From Pantoea sp. (GTDB lineage: Bacteria > Pseudomonadota > Gammaproteobacteria > Enterobacterales > Enterobacteriaceae): DNA of 64,000 bases. Under the pieces are notes generated by a model. That model saw nothing but the letters and a program-made list of their open reading frames with translations, had not been told where the DNA came from and did no database searches. The stretch covers positions 496,001 through 560,000 of the forward strand of contig NZ_JAPWKD010000032.1 in assembly GCF_028283705.1 (NCBI RefSeq), given 5' to 3'. Below, in pieces: positions 1-8,279 of the stretch (positions are counted from its first letter, which is position 1; each line of letters opens with the position of its first letter). Made by a program: the position numbers and the translations under genes.

Positions 1-46
1 CACGCGCTGATATGTCATCGGCGCGTCTACATCAGAAGGAATCGAC

Positions 47-724
47 ATGCTGGAACTTTTCAAAGCCATTGGCCTTGGGCTGGTGGTCATTCTGCCCCTC
101 GCTAACCCACTCACCACCGTGGCGCTGTTTCTTGGCCTCGCTGGCGATATGAATTTTCAGGAACGCAACCGCCAGGCCATGCAGGCCTCCATCTATGTTT
201 TCCTGATTATGATGGTGGCCTGGTATGCCGGTACCGCGGTACTTCATACCTTTGGCATCTCCATCCCTGGCCTGCGCATGGCAGGTGGATTGATTGTCGC
301 CTTTATTGGCTTTCGTATGCTGTTTCCCGCCAAACCCGTTGGCCATTCGGTGGAGGCCAAACATAAACAGGATGAAATGGACTCCAGCGACAGCCATAGC
401 GAAAGCGTGAATATCGCCTTTGTGCCGCTGGCGATGCCCAGCACCGCCGGTCCGGGAACCATTGCGATGATCATCAGCTCGGCATCAACGATACGCAGCG
501 GCGTTGATTTCCCTGGCTGGGTAGTGGCCGTGGCACCGGTGATGATCTTCTTTTTAGTTTCGGTGATTTTGTGGATATCGCTGCGCAGTTCTGGCGCGAT
601 TATGAAGCTGGTGGGGAAAGGCGGTATTGAGGCGATTTCACGCCTGATGGGCTTCCTGCTGGTGTGTATGGGCGTGCAGTTTATTATCAACGGCGTGCTG
701 GAAGTGATACATACCTATCAGTGA
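47..724 (+). CDS. marC: MarC family inner-membrane protein
   Basis: A 225-residue polytopic membrane protein whose sequence follows E. coli MarC (221 aa) almost throughout, including the N-terminal stretch LPLANPLTTVALFLGLAG and the C-terminal GGIEAISRLMGFLLVCMGVQ. About six hydrophobic segments are visible, with a charged cytoplasmic-type loop at about residues 100-120 (KHKQDEMDSSDSHSES). The family (UPF0056) was once thought to give multiple antibiotic resistance; its real substrate is unknown. The start is preceded by AGAAGGAA. It stands alone, convergent with the dehydrogenase operon, and no marRAB genes are nearby. Confidence 0.93.
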   Translation: MLELFKAIGLGLVVILPLANPLTTVALFLGLAGDMNFQERNRQAMQASIYVFLIMMVAWYAGTAVLHTFGISIPGLRMAGGLIVAFIGFRMLFPAKPVGHSVEAKHKQDEMDSSDSHSESVNIAFVPLAMPSTAGPGTIAMIISSASTIRSGVDFPGWVVAVAPVMIFFLVSVILWISLRSSGAIMKLVGKGGIEAISRLMGFLLVCMGVQFIINGVLEVIHTYQ

Positions 725-740
725 ATTTCCGCACCACACC

Positions 741-768
741 GTAATTGCGCGATAATTCGCGCCGCTAC
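741..768. repeat. REP-like palindrome, degenerate copy
   Basis: A 28-bp imperfect palindrome with core GCGCGA-taat-TCGCGC and flanks GTA...TAC. It is enclosed by an outer 7-bp inverted repeat (CCGCACC at 729-735, GGTGCGG at 774-780). It lies between the convergent marC and cytochrome c genes and belongs to the same family as the copies at 9563, 22102 and 29100. It could act as a bidirectional 3' hairpin. Confidence 0.7.
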
Positions 769-792
769 GATGAGGTGCGGTTTAGAACACGG

Positions 793-2049
793 TTATTCGT
801 GCTTCAGCGTCTTACGCACTTCAGTCACCTGATCTTTGGTGACTGCCGGTGCGTTGTTGCTCCAGCCCTGACGGATAAAGGTTGCCAGCTGCGCCACTTC
901 CTCATCACTCAGACGATTAGCGAAGCCAGGCATCAACAAAGTTGACGCCGTCTTCTCTGTCGATGGCTGCTGCGCACCGGCCAGAATGGTATGGATCAGC
1001 CCGGTTGGATCTTTGGCATTCACGATAGTGGCCTGATCCAGTTCCGGGAACACACCCGGTGCACCTTTACCGGTGACAAAATGGCACGCACCACAGTTGT
1101 CGAGATACAGACGCTCACCTTCTGACAGGTTTTTCCCTGCGGTCAGCTTCGCTTCCGTCGCCTGCTGAGCCTGCACGTTATACGCCTGCAACGGTGGGTT
1201 ACCCCCCAGGAACTTCAGGTAGGCCGCGATGGCTTTCAGGTCAGCATCGGTCATGTGCGAGCTGCTGTGCTCAATCACCGACTTCATCTCACCGCCCACT
1301 GCCGCTTTATCGTTACGGCCAGTTTGCAGGTAATCAACGATCTCCTGCTCACTCCAGCGCGGCAGACCACGCAGGGACGGCACATCCCAGTTGTTCAGGC
1401 TACCGCCCGCCAGGAACTGCGCATCGCTGCTGTCGAGTGCTTTCTCGTTCATACCGAAGCCGCGCGGCGTATGGCAGCTGCCGCAGTGGCCGAGGCTCTC
1501 AACGATGTACGCACCACGGTTCACCTCTTCCGAAGCGCCACCAATCGGCTGGAACGGCTTATCAGAAGTGAACGCCCAGTTCCAGAAACGCATGCCCCAG
1601 CGCTGGCTGAACGGGAAGCTCAGTTTGGTTTCCGGCGGTTGCTCTGCACTCGGTTTCACGCCCTGCATAAAGTAGACATACAACGCGTGCATATCTTCAT
1701 CGCTGATTTTGGCGTAATCCGGGTACGGCATCGCCGGGTAGAGACGCGAGCCATCCGGCAGCACGCCTTTACGTACCGCGTCGGAGAACTGCTGCTCGGT
1801 ATAGTTACCGATACCGTGCTCTTTATCCGGTGTGATATTGGTGGAGTAGATGGTGCCAAGATTCGACTCAATCGCCAGGCCACCGGCATAGTCCGGCTTA
1901 CCCGCAACCGAGTGGCAGGCCATACAGTCGCCGAGGCGCGACAGGTATTCACCCTTTTTGATCAGTTGAGCATCATCTGCCGCGTGCGCCTGTACTGCAA
2001 GACTTCCCAGCAGTACGGCATTAGCAATTAACAATGATTTTAATTTCAT
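793..2049 (-). CDS. Gluconate 2-dehydrogenase, triheme cytochrome c subunit
   Basis: A 418-residue exported cytochrome. A Sec signal peptide (residues 1-23, ending AQAHA) is followed by three c-type heme motifs: C42-MAC-H46, C189-GSC-H193 and C319-GAC-H323. This three-heme layout and length are typical of the membrane-anchored cytochrome subunit of periplasmic gluconate, 2-ketogluconate and sorbitol dehydrogenases, which passes electrons from the flavoprotein to ubiquinone. It is the last gene of a three-gene minus-strand operon, only 4 bp after the flavoprotein gene. The substrate is inferred from the family; 2-ketogluconate dehydrogenase is the main alternative. Confidence 0.88.
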   Translation of the reverse strand: MKLKSLLIANAVLLGSLAVQAHAADDAQLIKKGEYLSRLGDCMACHSVAGKPDYAGGLAIESNLGTIYSTNITPDKEHGIGNYTEQQFSDAVRKGVLPDGSRLYPAMPYPDYAKISDEDMHALYVYFMQGVKPSAEQPPETKLSFPFSQRWGMRFWNWAFTSDKPFQPIGGASEEVNRGAYIVESLGHCGSCHTPRGFGMNEKALDSSDAQFLAGGSLNNWDVPSLRGLPRWSEQEIVDYLQTGRNDKAAVGGEMKSVIEHSSSHMTDADLKAIAAYLKFLGGNPPLQAYNVQAQQATEAKLTAGKNLSEGERLYLDNCGACHFVTGKGAPGVFPELDQATIVNAKDPTGLIHTILAGAQQPSTEKTASTLLMPGFANRLSDEEVAQLATFIRQGWSNNAPAVTKDQVTEVRKTLKHE

Positions 2050-2053
2050 GCGC

Positions 2054-3823
2054 TTATGCCTGTACCAGTGGACCGGGGTTTTTCAGATACTGTTCTTTGA
2101 TTGCCTGTGCCGCCATCAGGGTGATCGCACCGATGGTATCGGTCGGGTTCGCCTGGAAGTTCTGCGGGAAGGCGTTTCCGCCCGGTACAAACACGTTATG
2201 CACGTCCCAGCTTTGCAGGTACTTGTTCAGCGCGGAGGTTCTTGGGTTGTCGCCCATCACCGCACCGCCCACGTTGTGGGTGGAAACGTATTTGGTCAGG
2301 TCAAAGTCAGCGCCCATTGGCAGGAAGCTCATGCTCATGCTATCCGGATTCAGTTCTTTGGCGATGTTGCCCACGATGCCTTTCAGATGCTGCTGAAGCT
2401 TCAACTCGTTCTCTTTCCAGTTGAAGGTCATACGCAGCAGCGGATTGCCACGGTGGTCGGTGTAATGCGGATCCAGATCGAGGTAGATATCACGGTACGA
2501 CTGGCAGGTCGTGGTGATACTGATCTTCATCGAATGGTTGTACCACTGCTCCAGACCTTCCTTGTAGCCCATACCCCAGCTCGGCGTACCTTTCGGCAGC
2601 GAGGTGGCGATTGGCGTACCGGTCGCCTGCGAACTGTGGATCTTGGCACCACCGAGGAAGCCGAGGCCAGGGCCATCGAAGTTACCCGGGGAGATGTCGT
2701 TAAACATCTGGCCAGTCGCGCCTGCGGTCGCGAATGAGTTGAAGTTTTTGTCTTTGAAGAACAGGGTCGCGCCGCCGTTGGACAGGAACGCATAGTTACG
2801 TCCTACCACGCCTTCCTCGGTGATCGGGTTGTACGGTTTACCGATACCGGACAGCAACATCAGACGTACGTTGTAGAGCTGGAAGCTGGAGAGCACCACG
2901 ATCTTCGCTGGCTGGAATACTTCGTTGCCATCGACATCGTAGTAAATCACGCCTTTCGCGGTTTTCTTATCATCATGCAACACCACCTTCACCACTTCGG
3001 CGTGCACTTCGTAAGAGAAGTTCGGCATACGCTTCAGTGCGTCCATCACGGCGGTTTGCGGTGAGGCTTTGGAGTAGTTCAGGCACGGATATTTCGAGCA
3101 GTAACCGCAGTAGTTACAAGGCGCGATGGTATTGCCATACGGGTTTTTCCACGCGCGTGACACGCAAGCGGACGGGTTCGGGAACGGATGGTAACCCAGT
3201 TTGGTGGCTGCTTCCTTGAACATCACGTTGTTCAGCGTATCTTCCAGCGCTGGCAGCGGATAAGGCTCAGAGCGAGGACCTTCAAACGGGTCACCGCCTT
3301 CGAGGATCTGACCGCGCAGGTTACCGGTGTTGCCGGACTGACCGCAGATCTTCTCAAATTTGGTGTAATACGGCTCGATCTCGTCCCAGGTGAACGGGAA
3401 GTCCATCACGCGCATATCTTCCTGCAGAACACCCGGCTTATAAGCCTGATCGGCGTAGGTCTTCAGTTTGATATCGGTTGGGGTCGGACGAATCAATACC
3501 GCCGTCCAGTGCATACCCGCACCACCTACCCCGGTACCCGGTGCAAACGCGCCCCATTTACGGGTCGGTAGCGCCGTTTGGTCCATGTTGTAACGCACGG
3601 TGACCGCCACTTCTTTTGGCGTGGCAAATACCTTGTTACGTACGTTATAGGCGTATTCATCGGCCGGTTTCGGGTAGGCGAATTCGGGATAATCGCGCTC
3701 ACCGCCGCGCTCCAGCGCGCGAACTTCCAGACCGGCCAGCGCCAGTTCAATGCTCATTAACGAGCCTGCCCAGCCGAGGCCGCAGACAACGACGTCGACT
3801 TCTTTTTTAGTAATCTGTGCCAT
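2054..3823 (-). CDS. Gluconate 2-dehydrogenase, FAD (GMC) catalytic subunit
   Basis: A 589-residue GMC-type oxidoreductase. The dinucleotide-binding motif GLGWAG is at residues 15-20, a second glycine-rich stretch (GTGVGGAGMHW) at about 96-106, and the C-terminal GMC segment begins near HNVGGAVMGDNPRTS. It has no signal peptide of its own, so it probably crosses the membrane bound to the Tat-dependent small subunit encoded upstream. Four cysteines, C236, C239, C242 and C247 (CNYCGYCSKYPC), resemble the iron-sulfur ligand set described in related FAD-dependent sugar dehydrogenases. It should oxidise D-gluconate to 2-keto-D-gluconate in the periplasm; 2-ketogluconate or sorbitol are possible alternative substrates. 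Confidence 0.88.
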   Translation of the reverse strand: MAQITKKEVDVVVCGLGWAGSLMSIELALAGLEVRALERGGERDYPEFAYPKPADEYAYNVRNKVFATPKEVAVTVRYNMDQTALPTRKWGAFAPGTGVGGAGMHWTAVLIRPTPTDIKLKTYADQAYKPGVLQEDMRVMDFPFTWDEIEPYYTKFEKICGQSGNTGNLRGQILEGGDPFEGPRSEPYPLPALEDTLNNVMFKEAATKLGYHPFPNPSACVSRAWKNPYGNTIAPCNYCGYCSKYPCLNYSKASPQTAVMDALKRMPNFSYEVHAEVVKVVLHDDKKTAKGVIYYDVDGNEVFQPAKIVVLSSFQLYNVRLMLLSGIGKPYNPITEEGVVGRNYAFLSNGGATLFFKDKNFNSFATAGATGQMFNDISPGNFDGPGLGFLGGAKIHSSQATGTPIATSLPKGTPSWGMGYKEGLEQWYNHSMKISITTTCQSYRDIYLDLDPHYTDHRGNPLLRMTFNWKENELKLQQHLKGIVGNIAKELNPDSMSMSFLPMGADFDLTKYVSTHNVGGAVMGDNPRTSALNKYLQSWDVHNVFVPGGNAFPQNFQANPTDTIGAITLMAAQAIKEQYLKNPGPLVQA

Positions 3824-3859
3824 GTTATTCCTGTCTCAAATACCTGATGCGAAACGCAA

Positions 3860-4591
3860 TTACGCGCGCTCACCCATAATGCTGACCGGGCCAAGCGGGT
3901 ACGGTACGTTGTGCTGTTTAACCCACTCGGTGAAGCTGGCGCGTGCGCCAGGGAAGCCGATGGCAATCCAGGCTTTCATGCCCTTGTTGCCGCCGTACAT
4001 CGGATCAGCGAGGTAGCCATGTTTGGTATCTGCAAGCAGTTGGCTAAAGAACTGGGAGGCTTTCAGGTTCGGCTCGCCCAATGCAGCGAAGTCGATACCA
4101 TCATTCTTGTTAACTTTGGTGAGAACCGCGTCTTTCTCTTCCAGAGTCAGCTCATGAAACGCTTTCTGGTAGCTGCTCTGCGTCCACTGATTCACCAGCT
4201 TGATACCGGTGTGGTACATCTGCTGCGGTGTGAACGGGATCTGGTAACCCATGGTGGCTGGCGCATGCACGTCAAACGGACCCTGCATGTAGATTTCATC
4301 GCCAAACTCCGGGCTGTGCAGCTGCTGGTCGATAAAGATCGGTACGTTCGTTTCCAGTGCTCCGGGTGCTTTGCCATTTCCCCCGGCGGGGATCAGGCGA
4401 TCGGTGGCGGCAAGGATAAATTGCCACTCATCAGCGCTGAAAAAGATCGGTTTATAGTCGGCAAGTTCCGGTGCTGCCATTTCCGCAGCCTGGGCCGCAG
4501 TTAATCCCTTAAATACCAGGTCACTTAATGGCAAAGCCAAAAGCGACCCAAGCAGAAATTTACGTCTGGTGGTCGGTTTTTGTAGAAGCAT
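3860..4591 (-). CDS. Gluconate 2-dehydrogenase, small (gamma) subunit with Tat signal
   Basis: A 243-residue protein opening with a twin-arginine signal (TTRRKFLLG at residues 7-15, then a hydrophobic stretch and an AQAA-type cleavage region near residue 35). It matches the gluconate 2-dehydrogenase subunit 3 family, whose role is to escort the folded flavoprotein through the Tat system and stabilise it. It is first in the operon, 36 bp before the flavoprotein gene, an order typical of these dehydrogenases. Confidence 0.88.
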   Translation of the reverse strand: MLLQKPTTRRKFLLGSLLALPLSDLVFKGLTAAQAAEMAAPELADYKPIFFSADEWQFILAATDRLIPAGGNGKAPGALETNVPIFIDQQLHSPEFGDEIYMQGPFDVHAPATMGYQIPFTPQQMYHTGIKLVNQWTQSSYQKAFHELTLEEKDAVLTKVNKNDGIDFAALGEPNLKASQFFSQLLADTKHGYLADPMYGGNKGMKAWIAIGFPGARASFTEWVKQHNVPYPLGPVSIMGERA

Positions 4592-4764
4592 GGCCTGACG
4601 ACTCTCACTTGCTAAGAAAGATAATTATTTTTGTTAATGGCTTAATTAATCGGTAAACAACCTGGCAATCTTAGGCATACAGATATTTCAAAGTGTAAGA
4701 GTTAAATTAAAAATGTGTTTTGATGAGAAACCATCATGATGTTGAATTTTGGTTACGGGCTGGT

Positions 4765-4774
4765 AAAGCGCTTT
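4765..4774. promoter_or_regulatory. Candidate LacI-family operator
   Basis: The perfect 10-bp palindrome AAAGCGCTTT has the central CG and flanking A/T pattern common to LacI/GntR-type sugar-regulator operators. It lies 174 bp upstream of the dehydrogenase operon start. Which repressor binds, if any, cannot be told from this window. Confidence 0.35.
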
Positions 4775-4909
4775 CGAGGCGAGAATTTCCGTTTTATCCG
4801 TACAAACGTCAGGTTTTTGTACGAATCGACTGTGCAAATGACCAAAACAATTTACGTATCGCAATAATACCGTGAATTAATCGATAAAAAGAAATCACAC
4901 TTCCATACA

Positions 4910-4924
4910 AGAGAATTATTCTCA
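4910..4924. promoter_or_regulatory. Candidate Fur box
   Basis: AGAGAATTATTCTCA matches 11 of 14 defined positions of the 7-1-7 Fur consensus (TGATAAT-N-ATTATCA) and contains the perfect inverted repeat GAGAAT-T-ATTCTC. It lies about 200 bp upstream of the binding-protein gene and 320 bp upstream of the dehydrogenase operon, so its target is unclear. Confidence 0.35.
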
Positions 4925-5123
4925 TTAATAACATTCTATTTACTTAATAGAAACACCACCTCCATATCTATTTCTGAAAAATGACAGGCAGCGCACAAAA
5001 TAAGCGAAATAATTGAACACCGAAACGAATTGTTAATTTCTGGCACAGCTCAGAACAAACCGGCATTTTGCCCTGGCAACCTCAGCGATAGAGTCTGTTA
5101 ATCAATCACTCAGGATAACCATA

Positions 5124-6695
5124 ATGCGATCATTCGTTTTGTTACTGGCGTTAATGGGTAGCGCCTTTGCCTTACAGGCGGCAACGCCGAAAGACACGCT
5201 GGTTGTGGCGGTACCGCTCGACGGCATTATCAGCTTCGACCCCGCCGAAAGCTTTGAAACCATCAGCAACAGCGTCCAGCGTAATCTGTATCAGACGCTG
5301 GTAGAGGCGGACCGTGATACACCACAGAAACTCGCGCCACTGCTGGCCACCTCCTGGCAACCGGGCAGCAATGCGCACAGCCTGGTATTCAGCCTGAAAC
5401 AGGGAGCGCATTTCTCCAGCGGCAATCCAGTGACCGCCCAGGATGTGGTGTTCTCACTCACCCGGGCTGTGCAACTCAACAAAGCGCCATCGTTTATTCT
5501 CGCGGAGTTTGGCTGGACGCCGGACAATATCGCCGGACAGTTTAAGGTGCTGAACGACCACCAGCTGGAAATTCAGTGGCCAGCGGCGATTGGTCAGGAC
5601 CTGGCGCTGCGCCTGCTGACCGCGCCAGTGGCTTCCATTGTCGACAGCAAAACGGTGCAGCAGCACGCCAGCAATCAGGATCTGGGCAACGGCTGGCTGC
5701 ATACCCATTCCGCCGGCAGCGCGGCTTTTGTGATTCAACAATATGTCCCGCAGCAGGCATTAGTGTTGACCGCTAACCCCCAGGCACAACCCCAGCCGCA
5801 TCTGCACCGTATCCTGCTGAAAGGCGTGGCTGATGCCGGTGCGCGTCGTCTGCTGATTCAGCAGGGGGATGTCGATGTCGCCTACCAGCTCGGCCCCGAT
5901 CAGATCGCCGCCCTGAAAAGTGATAAGAATCTGCGTATCGATGCCTTCCCCTCCAGCCTGGTGTATTACCTCGGCTTCAATACGCAGAATAAAGTACAAC
6001 CGGCGCTCGGCAACCCGGCCCTGTGGCAGGCCGCTCGCTGGCTGGTGGATTATCACGCCATCACCGATCAATTGTTAAAAGGCCAATACGCAATTCATCA
6101 AAGCTTTCTGCCGCAGGGCTTTGACGGCGCGCTGGAGAACCAGCCGTTCCACTACGATGTGGCGAAAGCCAAACAGATTCTGCGCCAGGGCGGTATCCAG
6201 CCCGGCACCCGATTCTCACTGACGGTGATCAATCAGCCACCGTATATCGATGTAGCCCAGGCGCTACAGGCCAGTTTTGCCAAAGCGGATATTCAGATTG
6301 AGCTACAACCGGTGGCGGAATCGGAGCTGTGGAGCAAAATGCGTGGGCGTGATTTCCAGTCGATTTTTATTTACTGGGGCGCTGACTATGTCGATCCTAA
6401 TACCAACGCAAGCGCCTTTGCTTATAACGTTCCTGGCGGTTCCAAAACCCTGGCCTGGCGCGTTGGCTGGGAAATCCCGGACTTAAGCGCCAAAACCCGT
6501 GCCGCAGCCGGAGAAAGCGATGCCGCCAAACGCCGTCAGCTTTACACCGAGTTGCAGCAGTCATTGCAGCAAAACTCACCGTTTGTCATCACCTTGCAAG
6601 GGGCACAGCAGGTGGCGGTGCGCAACAATATCGACCATGTGCAACAGGGGATCGGCGTCAGCCTGCTGTATTTCGATACGGTAGAAAAACACTAA
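5124..6695 (+). CDS. Orphan ABC transporter substrate-binding protein (peptide/nickel type)
   Basis: A 523-residue periplasmic binding protein of the SBP_bac_5 family, which includes DppA, OppA and NikA. The signal peptide covers about residues 1-19, ending ALQA, and the mature part begins TPKDTLVVAVPLDGIISFDPAES, typical of the family. The segment HYDVAKAKQILRQGG is also characteristic. The ligand (peptide, heme, opine or other) cannot be assigned. No permease or ATPase genes are adjacent, so it must work with a transporter encoded elsewhere. The start is preceded by AGGA at a 9-10 base spacing. Confidence 0.82.
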   Translation: MRSFVLLLALMGSAFALQAATPKDTLVVAVPLDGIISFDPAESFETISNSVQRNLYQTLVEADRDTPQKLAPLLATSWQPGSNAHSLVFSLKQGAHFSSGNPVTAQDVVFSLTRAVQLNKAPSFILAEFGWTPDNIAGQFKVLNDHQLEIQWPAAIGQDLALRLLTAPVASIVDSKTVQQHASNQDLGNGWLHTHSAGSAAFVIQQYVPQQALVLTANPQAQPQPHLHRILLKGVADAGARRLLIQQGDVDVAYQLGPDQIAALKSDKNLRIDAFPSSLVYYLGFNTQNKVQPALGNPALWQAARWLVDYHAITDQLLKGQYAIHQSFLPQGFDGALENQPFHYDVAKAKQILRQGGIQPGTRFSLTVINQPPYIDVAQALQASFAKADIQIELQPVAESELWSKMRGRDFQSIFIYWGADYVDPNTNASAFAYNVPGGSKTLAWRVGWEIPDLSAKTRAAAGESDAAKRRQLYTELQQSLQQNSPFVITLQGAQQVAVRNNIDHVQQGIGVSLLYFDTVEKH

Positions 6696-6730
6696 TCTGT
6701 TACGTAGCGGCTGGCGCACCTTTGCTATTC

Positions 6731-6756
6731 TTTCAGGCATAACCATTTGCCTGAAA
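6731..6756. other. Inverted repeat just ahead of yjgR
   Basis: The arms TTTCAGGCA (6731-6739) and TGCCTGAAA (6748-6756) can form a 9-bp hairpin with an 8-base loop, ending 10 bases before the yjgR start codon. No T-run follows on either strand, so it is not a standard terminator. It could be an operator or a structure that affects translation. Confidence 0.5.
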
Positions 6757-6766
6757 GAGAAAAATC

Positions 6767-8269
6767 ATGACCAGCCCGCTGCTGATTGCACAAACCCCGG
6801 AAGTGAAACTCCATCTGTTACCGCAGATGGCCAACCGCCATGGCCTGATTACCGGTGCAACCGGTACCGGTAAAACGGTCACGCTGCAAAAGCTGGCGGA
6901 GTCGTTCTCCTCGATTGGCGTGCCGGTCTTTATGGCCGATGTGAAAGGCGATCTGACCGGCGTGGCCGCAGAAGGCGAAGGCTCGGAGAAGCTGCTGGCG
7001 CGCCTCGCGAAGATCGGGGTCACCGACTGGCAGGCACAGCGTAATCCGGTGATGCTGTGGGATATCTTTGGCGAGAAAGGCCATCCGGTACGCGCGACGG
7101 TGTCCGATCTCGGCCCGCTGCTGCTGGCGCGTTTGCTTAACCTTAATGAGGTGCAGAGTGGCGTGCTGCAAATCATCTTCCGCATCGCCGACGATCAGGG
7201 CTTGTTGCTACTGGATTTCAAAGACCTGCGCGCCATGACGCAATATATCGGTGACAACGCCAAATCCTTCCAGACGCAATACGGCAACATCAACAGTGCC
7301 TCGGTCGGTGCTATCCAGCGCGGTCTGCTGGCGCTGGAACAGCAAGGTGCGGAACATTTCTTTGGCGAACCGATGCTGGATATCCGCGACTGGATGCGCT
7401 GCGACGACCAGGGCAACGGCTTTATCAACATCCTCTCCGCTGAAAAGCTCTATCAGATGCCCAAACTCTACGCGACCAGCCTGCTGTGGCTGCTGGCGGA
7501 GTTGTATGAACAATTGCCGGAGGCGGGCGATCTCGATAAACCGAAAATGGTGTTCTTCTTCGATGAAGCCCATCTGCTGTTTAATGACGCCCCTGCGGTG
7601 CTGCTGGAAAAAGTGGAACAGGTGATTCGCCTGATCCGTTCCAAAGGCGTCGGCGTCTATTTTGTCACGCAGAATCCTGGCGATATTCCTGACAGCGTGC
7701 TGGGCCAGCTGGGGAACCGGGTACAGCATGCGCTACGCGCGTTCACCCCTAAAGATCAGAAAGCGGTGAAAACCGCTGCCGAAACCATGCGCGCCAATCC
7801 GGCATTTAATACCGTCGAAGCCATTCAGGCGCTCGGTACCGGCGAAGCACTGATTTCCTTCCTGGATGAAAAAGGCAGCCCGTCGATAGTCGAACGTGCG
7901 ATGGTGATTGCACCGGGTTCGCGGATGGGTCCTGTTAGCAGCGATGAACGTAATGGGCTGATCAACCATTCGCCGCTATATGGCAAATACGATACTGAAG
8001 TTGATCGCGAATCTGCCTTTGAAATGCTGCAACAAGGATTTCAGGTTGCCACTGAGCAGGCCAGTGCGCCGGAAGCCAAAGGAAATAGCGTATCGGTCGA
8101 TGATGGCATCCTCGGTGGTCTGAAAGATATCCTGTTCGGCAGCACCGGCCCTCGGGGCGGCAAACGTGATGGCGTGGTACAAACCATGGCGAAGAGCGCC
8201 ACACGGCAAATTACCAATCAAATTATTCGCGGCGTGCTTGGCAGCCTGATGGGAGGTCGTCGTCGTTAG
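6767..8269 (+). CDS. yjgR: HerA-like P-loop ATPase, YjgR (DUF853)
   Basis: A 500-residue HerA/FtsK-superfamily ATPase. The Walker A motif GATGTGKT is at about residues 29-36 and the Walker B stretch MVFFFDEAHLLF at about 260. It corresponds to E. coli YjgR, which also lies beside lptFG. Homologues of HerA work in DNA-end processing, but the cellular role of YjgR is not established. The next gene, yjiN, begins 10 bp downstream, so the two are probably co-transcribed. Confidence 0.92.
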   Translation: MTSPLLIAQTPEVKLHLLPQMANRHGLITGATGTGKTVTLQKLAESFSSIGVPVFMADVKGDLTGVAAEGEGSEKLLARLAKIGVTDWQAQRNPVMLWDIFGEKGHPVRATVSDLGPLLLARLLNLNEVQSGVLQIIFRIADDQGLLLLDFKDLRAMTQYIGDNAKSFQTQYGNINSASVGAIQRGLLALEQQGAEHFFGEPMLDIRDWMRCDDQGNGFINILSAEKLYQMPKLYATSLLWLLAELYEQLPEAGDLDKPKMVFFFDEAHLLFNDAPAVLLEKVEQVIRLIRSKGVGVYFVTQNPGDIPDSVLGQLGNRVQHALRAFTPKDQKAVKTAAETMRANPAFNTVEAIQALGTGEALISFLDEKGSPSIVERAMVIAPGSRMGPVSSDERNGLINHSPLYGKYDTEVDRESAFEMLQQGFQVATEQASAPEAKGNSVSVDDGILGGLKDILFGSTGPRGGKRDGVVQTMAKSATRQITNQIIRGVLGSLMGGRRR

Positions 8270-8279
8270 GGAGCGGTAT

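Larger units (their letters stand above)
4592..5123. promoter_or_regulatory. AT-rich divergent control region, no gene seen
   Basis: 532 bp between the divergent dehydrogenase operon and the binding-protein gene. It is clearly richer in A+T than its surroundings, mainly from about 4820 to 5040. No plausible reading frame, tRNA or terminator was found. It holds three palindromes: CATCATGATG at 4732-4741, AAAGCGCTTT at 4765-4774 and GAGAATTATTCTC at 4911-4923. Promoters for both flanking genes must lie here, but no single pair of -35 and -10 boxes stands out. Confidence 0.6.
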
